From contig NZ_CAMPJD010000002.1 in assembly GCF_946886695.1 (NCBI RefSeq), positions 58,708 through 122,707 of the forward strand: a stretch of 64,000 nucleotides of DNA, given 5' to 3'. The position numbers were made by a program, and so were the translations under genes. Below, in pieces: positions 58,687 through 64,000 of the stretch. The notes below the pieces were generated by a model, which had not been told where the DNA came from, ran no database searches, and saw nothing but the letters and a program-made list of their open reading frames with translations. The number at the start of each line of letters is the position of its first letter. Position 1 is the stretch's first letter. Source of the stretch: an uncultured Pseudoxanthomonas sp. (GTDB lineage: Bacteria > Pseudomonadota > Gammaproteobacteria > Xanthomonadales > Xanthomonadaceae).

Positions 58687-59354
58687 GGCGACCCTGCCAG
58701 GCAAAGATCCGGGGTGCCGCTGCATGTCCGGGGCATGTGCCTGCCCCGCAGGTAGGCCACGCCCTCTGCGAGGTTGCCGCATATCAGGCGTGGTCGCGAT
58801 GCGTAGTAGGAACCCCAGTCTCCACCGGCATCGCCGAGCCGTTCGGCACGCGCTTCAGCCAGTTCGATCATCGGCAGATGCAGGCGCTCGAACGCATTGC
58901 GCAACTGTCGGGTGGCGACCAGCAGGACCCATGTCATGCCCGCCGACTGCAGGGTCAGCGCAAGCTGCAGGATGAGTTCACGCGCGATGCCGGGCGTGGT
59001 GGCGGCGAAGTTGCCGGCTTCGACGATCAGGCGGCGGTCGATCTGCGCGATCTGCTGGTGTGCCATCACCTGTTCGACCGGCGCATCCAGGTAGTGCTCG
59101 ACGAACAGCGGCCCCTCCCCTCCGGCACGCACGCCGACGGCAGCGGCAAGCCGGCCATCGCTGTCGCGGTAGGCGAGCAGATGGGGGAAGAAGCTGCGCA
59201 GCGCTGCGCCGTAGCGTTCGCGATAGACGTCGCTGATGAACGACTCGACTTCGTCCCGGTCGGGATCGTGGCGATCAATCAGCTGGACGCTGGCGAAGCG
59301 TCCCGGCAGCGGGGCAAGTACGATGTGGGAGCGGATCCAGTGCATGGCGTGCAT
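58683..59354 (-). CDS. thermostable hemolysin family protein (GNAT-like)
   Basis: 223-residue protein of the 'thermostable hemolysin' family, named after a Vibrio protein and predicted to have an acetyltransferase-like fold. Typical stretches are DEVESFISDVYRERYGA, FFPHLLAYRDSDGRLAAAVG, PLFVEHYLDAPVEQVM, IVEAGNFAATTPGIARELIL and WVLLVATRQLRNAFERLHLP. Two start codons are close (59354 and 59345) and neither has a good ribosome-binding site. In this operon, an N- or O-acyltransferase that uses the acyl group activated by the ligase is more plausible than a toxin. First gene of the seven-gene operon. Confidence 0.85.
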   Translation of the reverse strand: MHAMHWIRSHIVLAPLPGRFASVQLIDRHDPDRDEVESFISDVYRERYGAALRSFFPHLLAYRDSDGRLAAAVGVRAGGEGPLFVEHYLDAPVEQVMAHQQIAQIDRRLIVEAGNFAATTPGIARELILQLALTLQSAGMTWVLLVATRQLRNAFERLHLPMIELAEARAERLGDAGGDWGSYYASRPRLICGNLAEGVAYLRGRHMPRTCSGTPDLCLAGSP

Positions 59355-59369
59355 GCTGGAATCGCTCGA

Positions 59370-59407
59370 TTAAGGGTCGATTAGCTCGAAGTTAAGCGCT
59401 CATTAGA
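59370..59407 (-). promoter_or_regulatory. four TTA(A/G) direct repeats with 11-base period
   Basis: On the plus strand TTAAG (59370), TTAGC (59381), TTAAG (59392) and TTAGA (59403) are spaced exactly 11 bases apart; read on the coding strand these are CTTAA/CTAAT elements. One helical turn between half-sites is the binding pattern of PmrA/QseB-type OmpR regulators. The array ends 16 bases from the first start codon. The regulator encoded in the same operon is the obvious candidate. Confidence 0.65.
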
Positions 59408-59484
59408 TTCCCGGCACGAATTCGTGAGAATCCGCACCGCTTCACCGCAGGGCTAAACCCGCTCTGAACGTCGCGCAACGGACA

Positions 59485-61047
59485 TCACCAGAACAGCGTA
59501 TACAGCGCCGCGAGAATGGCGAGCACGGCGACCGCCCCGATGTTGAATGCGCCGCTGGTGCGGTAGTCCACATCGCCGGTCTGGATGATGTCCTTCTCCG
59601 GCGCGTGCGGCGTGGCCAGCGAGACGACCACCGCCAGTGCCAGCGCCAGCAGGAACACCAGGCCGACACGATCGATGAAGGGCAGCGCCGGCCACGCCAG
59701 CTTCAGCACGATGGACAACACGAACGAACCGATCGCCGCCGCCAGCGCGCCGGCCTCGTTGGCGCGTTTCCAGAACAGGCCCAGCACGAAGATCACCACG
59801 ATGCCCGGGGTGAAGAAGCCGGTGTACTCCTGGATGTACTGGAACGCCTGGTCGAAGCTGCCCAGCAGCGGCTTGGCCGCCAGGATGCCGAGCACCACCG
59901 TGACCACCGCCGCGAGGCGCCCGACACGCACAAGCTTCGTTTCATCGTGCTGGCGCTTGCCCTTGGCGTAGAAGTCGAGCGTGAAGATGGTCGCCACCGA
60001 ATTGATCTTCGAGGCCAGCGACGCCACGATCGCCGCCACCAGCGCGGCGAACACCAGGCCCAGGATGCCGGTGGGCAGCAGGCGCATCATCGTCGGATAG
60101 GCCTGGTCGGGTTTGTCGAGGCCCGGCGCCAGCATCACCGCCGCGATGCCCGGCAGCACCACGATCACCGGCATCAGCAGCTTCAGGAATGCGGCGAACA
60201 GCACGCCCTTCTGCGCCTCGCCGATGTCCTTCGCCGCGAGGGCGCGCTGGATGATGTACTGGTTGAAGCCCCAGTAGCTGATGTTCATGATCCACATGCC
60301 GCCGATCAGCACGCTGAGGCCCGGCAGGTCCTTGTAGAAGGGGTTGTCCTTGTCGAGGATCATCTCGAAATGGCCCGGCTGCGCTTCCCACAGCTTGTGG
60401 AAACCTGCAAGCACACCCGCGCCGTCGCCCAGTTCGTTGAGTGTCAGACCCGCGACCAGCAGGCCGCCCAGCACCAGCAGCGACACCTGCACGATGTCGG
60501 TCAGCGCGACGGCCTTCAGACCCCCGTAAAGCTGGTACAGCAACGCGAACACGCCGATCAGCACCACTGCCAGCATCTGGTCCATGCCGGTGACCTGCGA
60601 CACCGCGATGGCACCCAGCCACAGGATCGAGGTGACGTTGACGAACACGTACAGCCCCAGCCAGAACACGGCCATGAGAGTGCGGATGCGCGCGCCGTAA
60701 CGCTGTTCCAGGAACTGCGGCATGGTGTAGATGCCGTTGCGCAGGAACACCGGCAGGAACCACTTACCGACGATCAGCAGCGTGGCCGCGGCCATCCACT
60801 CGTACGAGGCGATCGCCAGGCCGATGGCATAGCCGGAGCCGGACATGCCGATGATCTGCTCGGCCGAGATGTTGGCCGCGATCAGCGATGCACCGATGGC
60901 CCACCACGGCAGCGACTTGCTGGCGAGGAAGTAATCCTTCGCATCCTTCGTATGCCCCGCTTTCTCGCGCGACACCCATTGCGCCAGCACGAAGATGCCG
61001 GCCAGGTAGACCAGCACGATGGCGATATCCAGTCCCGACAGTGTCAT
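59485..61047 (-). CDS. sodium/sugar symporter, SSS family
   Basis: 520-residue inner-membrane transporter of the solute:sodium symporter family, close to vSGLT-type sugar carriers. Start at the ATG at 61047 with GGGGAA upstream. About 14 spans. Recognisable parts are the first helix LDIAIVLVYLAGIFVLAQWV, GASLIAANISAEQIIGMSGS with the sodium-site serines, YTMPQFLEQRYG, YGGLKAVALTDIVQ, and WGFNQYIIQRALAAKD. It lies in the same orientation as the GH3 and sugar-porter genes and probably takes up the monosaccharide that GH3 frees. Confidence 0.93.
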   Translation of the reverse strand: MTLSGLDIAIVLVYLAGIFVLAQWVSREKAGHTKDAKDYFLASKSLPWWAIGASLIAANISAEQIIGMSGSGYAIGLAIASYEWMAAATLLIVGKWFLPVFLRNGIYTMPQFLEQRYGARIRTLMAVFWLGLYVFVNVTSILWLGAIAVSQVTGMDQMLAVVLIGVFALLYQLYGGLKAVALTDIVQVSLLVLGGLLVAGLTLNELGDGAGVLAGFHKLWEAQPGHFEMILDKDNPFYKDLPGLSVLIGGMWIMNISYWGFNQYIIQRALAAKDIGEAQKGVLFAAFLKLLMPVIVVLPGIAAVMLAPGLDKPDQAYPTMMRLLPTGILGLVFAALVAAIVASLASKINSVATIFTLDFYAKGKRQHDETKLVRVGRLAAVVTVVLGILAAKPLLGSFDQAFQYIQEYTGFFTPGIVVIFVLGLFWKRANEAGALAAAIGSFVLSIVLKLAWPALPFIDRVGLVFLLALALAVVVSLATPHAPEKDIIQTGDVDYRTSGAFNIGAVAVLAILAALYTLFW

Positions 61048-61085
61048 CCCGTTCCCCTTCCCCAAACGACAAGCGATGCCGTGAT

Positions 61086-61117
61086 GCATTCCCGGACGCG
61101 AGCGCGCCCGGGAATGC
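61086..61117 (-). other. 10-base inverted repeat between GH3 and symporter
   Basis: GCATTCCCGG / CCGGGAATGC flank a 12-base GC-rich loop in the 78-base gap downstream of GH3. There is no T-run on either strand, so it is more likely an mRNA-stabilising or attenuating stem than a terminator. Confidence 0.5.
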
Positions 61118-61125
61118 GCTCACCG

Positions 61126-63681
61126 TCAGCGCGGGCAGTCGACCGCCTGCTCCGCCTGGTCCAGCGACCCGAGTGCGACGCGCGAGACCGAGATCGTCAT
61201 CGTGCCGGCAGTGCCGATCGCCCACGGCCGATCCAGCTTGCTGACATCGGCGCCGGCCTTGGCGAGGCACTTCAGCGGCACGCCGACCCGCGTCCACTGG
61301 CCCACCGGCAGTTTCGCCAGCGTCGGTGCCAGCGCCACGCGTGCCGTGCAACCGGTACCGCAGCCCACCGACAGCCAGGCGTCGCCGCTCGGCGCGGTGT
61401 CGACACGCAAGGTGGTCAGCAGCATCACGTCGCCATTGCTTTCGCGCTGCAGGTCCAACGCAGTGTGCGACTGCAACGCGGCCGTCGCTTCGCCCTTGCC
61501 CGACCACGCGAGGCGGCGTCCGTCTTCCTGCGCCAGGTGATCCACGCCGGTAACTTTCAACAGGTCAGCGTTCAATGCCTCCGGCACCTTGGTGACGGTC
61601 ACGCCCTGGCCATCGCCGGCTTCCAGCCGTAACGCCATGCCGGAACCGGCATCGCCGCGGGCGAAGTAGACGCCGCTCGCGCCTTCGTCGCCACTGACAC
61701 CGGATTCTTCCGGCAACGCGGCCAGGTCGCCCTTGTCCGCATATGTCAGGCCGAAGCCGAACGCGAACAGCGGGTCGTAGCCTTCCTGACCCACGTTGTT
61801 GGCGTACTGCGTCGCGGTGCGCGGCCAGCTGAAGCTGAGCTTGCCCTTGAAGTCGTGCTGCACGTTGCCATCGGCCTTGCGCAGCAGCACATCGGCGATG
61901 CCTGCGCCTTCCGAGCCTGGCAGCCATGCCGCGACGAACGCATCCGCGGCATTGATCTCGCGGTTCATCCACAGCGGGCGTCCACTCAGGAACACCGCCA
62001 CCACCGGGATGCCTTCCGCCTTCAGGCGCTTGATCAATTCGAGGTCGGCGTCGTCACCCGGCTTGTAGAGCAGCGTCTGCAGGTCGCCCTGGAACTCCGC
62101 GTACGGGTTCTCGCCGAACACCACCACCGCGACGTCGGGCTTCTGCGTGTACTTGCCATCGAGGGCGAGGATCGCTTCGCCCCCCGCCGCCTTCGCCTGC
62201 TGCGCGATGCCTTCGTAGATCGAATCGGCGTTCGGGAAGTCCTTGCGCGTGGTGCCGGTGCCCTGCCAGTTGAGCGTCCAGCCACCGGCCTGCTTGCCGA
62301 CATCGTTGGCTCCGTCGCCGGCCACCAGGATGCGCTGCTTCGGCTGCAGCGGCAGCACGCCACCTGCATTTTTCAGCAGCACCAGCGATTCGCGCACGGC
62401 CTGGCGAGCGACGGCACGATGTTCCGGCGAACCCAGCAGCGCGAACTGTCCACCCACCGTGCGCGCCGACGGCTTGCCCGCTTCGAACAGGCCCAGGCGG
62501 ATCTTCACCCGCAGGATCCGCCGCACGGCGTCGTCCAGCCGTTCCTGGCTGATCGTGCCCGCTTTCACCGCTGCCAGCGTGGTCTCGTAGAACCCCTTCC
62601 AGCTGTCGGAGGCCATCGCCATGTCGAGGCCGGCGTTGATCGTCGCCGGACAATCGGTGTTGGTGCAGCCCTTCACCTGGCCATGGCCGTTCCAGTCGCC
62701 GACCACGAAGCCGCCGAACTGCATGCGGCCCTTCAGCGCATCGGTCAGGTACGGCTTGTGGCCGTGCATCTTCTCGCCGTTGACACTGTTGAACGAGGCC
62801 ATCGCCGTCTGTGCGCCGGCCGCGATCGCCGGCGGATAACCGGCGGCGTGGATGCGTACCAGCTCGGCTTCGCTGATCTTCGTGTCGCCCTGGTCCTTGC
62901 CGTTGGTGGTGCCGCCATCGCCGAGGAAATGCTTCACCGAGGCGATCACGTGGCGGCCGTCGAGGAAGCCGGGCGTGCCGACCTTGCCTTGCAGGCCTTC
63001 CACCATCGCGCCGGCATAGCTGGCCACCACGTCGGGTGATTCCGAATAGCCTTCGTACGTGCGGCCCCAGCGGTCGTCCTGCGGCACCGCCACGGTCGGC
63101 GCGAACGTCCACTCCATGCCGGTGGCGCGCGTTTCCAGCGCGGTGATCTCGCCGATCCGGCGCAGCAGTTCCGGATTGCGCGCCGCGCCCAGGCCGATGT
63201 TGTGCGGGAACAGCGTGGCGCCGACGATGTTGCTCTGTCCGTGCACGGCATCGATGCCGAAGATGATGGGGATCGCCTTGCCGCCCTGCGAGGTGTCCAT
63301 CGACGCCTCGTAGAACGCATCGGCCAGCGCCAGCCATTCGGCAGGTGCCGCGTCGTAGCGACCACCGGGATCGGAGTTGCCACCGGCAAGGATTGAACCG
63401 AGCCGGTATTTGCGTACGTCGTCCGGCGTGATGCTGGCGATGTCGCCCTGCACCAGCTGGCCAACCTTCTCTTCCACGGTCATCGTGGCCATCAGGTCGG
63501 TGATGCGCTTTTCCATTGCGGCGTCCTCGGCCAGCGGCCAAGCGACCTGCGGCCACGGATTCGCCTGTGCCTGCGGTGCGGGCGCCTCGACCTTGCCGTC
63601 GCCCTTGCAGGCGGCCAGCGCCAATGCCAGCGCGGCCAGCAGCACACCGCTGCGGGCGCGCATGAAGTTGCGGTTCGTCAT
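61126..63681 (-). CDS. GH3 beta-glycosidase lipoprotein
   Basis: 851-residue secreted glycoside hydrolase family 3 enzyme, probably a beta-glucosidase or glucan exo-hydrolase. I chose the ATG at 63681, nine bases after GGAAGG; an ATG at 63690 overlaps the transporter stop (ATGA) but has the ribosome-binding site directly adjacent. The signal ends in a lipobox (LALALAAC), so lipid anchoring is likely. The N-domain carries ASVKHFLGDGG and FGGFVVGDWNGHGQ with the nucleophile Asp near residue 325; the second GH3 domain has VAGDGANDVGKQAGGW and the acid/base region; a C-terminal beta-sandwich (WLSVGCGTGC... VGVPLKCL) follows, as in marine exo-1,3/1,4-beta-glucanases. Confidence 0.92.
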   Translation of the reverse strand: MTNRNFMRARSGVLLAALALALAACKGDGKVEAPAPQAQANPWPQVAWPLAEDAAMEKRITDLMATMTVEEKVGQLVQGDIASITPDDVRKYRLGSILAGGNSDPGGRYDAAPAEWLALADAFYEASMDTSQGGKAIPIIFGIDAVHGQSNIVGATLFPHNIGLGAARNPELLRRIGEITALETRATGMEWTFAPTVAVPQDDRWGRTYEGYSESPDVVASYAGAMVEGLQGKVGTPGFLDGRHVIASVKHFLGDGGTTNGKDQGDTKISEAELVRIHAAGYPPAIAAGAQTAMASFNSVNGEKMHGHKPYLTDALKGRMQFGGFVVGDWNGHGQVKGCTNTDCPATINAGLDMAMASDSWKGFYETTLAAVKAGTISQERLDDAVRRILRVKIRLGLFEAGKPSARTVGGQFALLGSPEHRAVARQAVRESLVLLKNAGGVLPLQPKQRILVAGDGANDVGKQAGGWTLNWQGTGTTRKDFPNADSIYEGIAQQAKAAGGEAILALDGKYTQKPDVAVVVFGENPYAEFQGDLQTLLYKPGDDADLELIKRLKAEGIPVVAVFLSGRPLWMNREINAADAFVAAWLPGSEGAGIADVLLRKADGNVQHDFKGKLSFSWPRTATQYANNVGQEGYDPLFAFGFGLTYADKGDLAALPEESGVSGDEGASGVYFARGDAGSGMALRLEAGDGQGVTVTKVPEALNADLLKVTGVDHLAQEDGRRLAWSGKGEATAALQSHTALDLQRESNGDVMLLTTLRVDTAPSGDAWLSVGCGTGCTARVALAPTLAKLPVGQWTRVGVPLKCLAKAGADVSKLDRPWAIGTAGTMTISVSRVALGSLDQAEQAVDCPR

Positions 63682-63686
63682 CGTGT

Positions 63687-64000
63687 TCATCCTTCCATCT
63701 GCTCCAGTTCGCGCCCCTTGGTCTCGTGCACGTACTTCAGCACGAAGACCACCGAGATGGCAGCGGCAATCGTATACAGGCCGTAGGCCCCCGCCAGTCC
63801 GATGCCGGTGAGCAGCATCGGGAAGGTCCAGGTGATCAGGAAGTTGGAACCCCACTGGGCCAGTCCGGCCACGGCCAAGCCCGAACCGCGGATCTGGTTG
63901 GGGAACATTTCGCCCAGCATCACCCACATCACCGGACCCCACGAGAGGTTGAAGAACACCACGTACAGGTTCGCGGCCACCAGCGCCAGCACGCCCATGC
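63687..64000 (-). CDS. MFS sugar porter, C-terminal end only
   Basis: The last 104 or so residues of a major-facilitator sugar porter; the N-terminus lies beyond the right edge. Visible spans are ALVAANLYVVFFNLSWGPVM, NFLITWTFPMLLTGIGLAGA and YGLYTIAAAISVVFVLKYV. The family signatures are MFPNQIRG after the fourth-last loop and the end motif VHETKGRELEQME. The stop at 63687 overlaps the in-frame upstream ATG of the GH3 gene. Same direction as GH3 and the SSS carrier, so a shared sugar-uptake unit is likely. Confidence 0.9.
   Translation of the reverse strand, partial: MGVLALVAANLYVVFFNLSWGPVMWVMLGEMFPNQIRGSGLAVAGLAQWGSNFLITWTFPMLLTGIGLAGAYGLYTIAAAISVVFVLKYVHETKGRELEQMEG

Noticed and set aside
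58683..59354. Pore-forming toxin reading of the 'thermostable hemolysin' gene
   Set aside because: No signal peptide or pore motifs; the sequence pattern and operon favour an acyltransferase-like cytoplasmic protein.
59605..61632. 675-codon plus-strand frame opposite the symporter and GH3
   Set aside because: Gln/His/Arg-rich antisense frame. Symporter motifs on the minus strand explain the region.

Overview
The window reads as a chromosomal segment of a high-GC gammaproteobacterium of the Xanthomonadaceae/Lysobacteraceae; Pseudoxanthomonas is my best guess, from recall and not from a search. The reasons are high GC with strong third-position G/C, a TonB-receptor-centred carbohydrate locus, a cyclic beta-1,2-glucan synthase, short palindromic intergenic repeats of the kind common in xanthomonads, and a copper-nitrite-reductase type of nitrogen oxide respiration. 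About 47 protein genes are supported. No tRNA, rRNA, CRISPR array, insertion sequence or prophage was seen. Many neighbouring genes overlap by four bases (ATGA), so operons are tight.

Region 1 (1-18750) is a mannose-rich glycan (N-glycan-like) utilisation locus: a large TonB-dependent receptor, three different GH92 alpha-mannosidases, a GH2 beta-mannosidase, an AGE-family epimerase/isomerase, a glycosylasparaginase, a CutC-family protein and a glucokinase. Five copies of a palindrome related to TTGGATCGATCCAA, a LacI-family type of operator, lie in front of these units; no LacI-type regulator gene is present in the window.

Region 2 (18750-29854) holds a 2,900-residue cyclic beta-1,2-glucan synthase, a small coupled ORF and a NAMPT-type nicotinamide phosphoribosyltransferase (nadV).

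Region 3 (29855-52900) is a denitrification and nitrogen-oxide island: napEFDABC with mobA and moeA, hemN, an Fnr/Anr regulator with all cysteine ligands, quinol-dependent NO reductase, nnrS followed by SirB2, DUF2249 and membrane-protein genes, an OprC/NosA-type copper receptor, class II nirK, nirV, a SCO copper chaperone and azurin. FNR-type boxes (TTGAC/T-N4-A/GTCAA) precede hemN, norB, nnrS, its divergent small gene, the copper receptor and nirK. For hemN and nnrS the box centre lies exactly 41.5 bases before the A of the ATG, which predicts leaderless mRNAs. Two small paralogous proteins ending in CCGGCS flank this island. A short accessory stretch (41400-43510) carries exported proteins of unknown function.

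Region 4 (52940-59410, all minus strand) is a compact operon: thermostable-hemolysin family (GNAT-like) protein, stand-alone AMP-forming ligase, heme-oxygenase-like iron enzyme, short-chain dehydrogenase, TPR protein, OmpR-type response regulator and histidine kinase. Four TTA(A/G) direct repeats with an exact 11-base period sit just upstream, the pattern recognised by PmrA/QseB-type regulators. I consider this the best candidate for an undescribed system: a self-regulated small-molecule or lipid biosynthesis unit.

Region 5 (59485-64000) is a second sugar module: SSS sodium/sugar symporter, secreted GH3 glycosidase lipoprotein and the C-terminal end of an MFS sugar porter.
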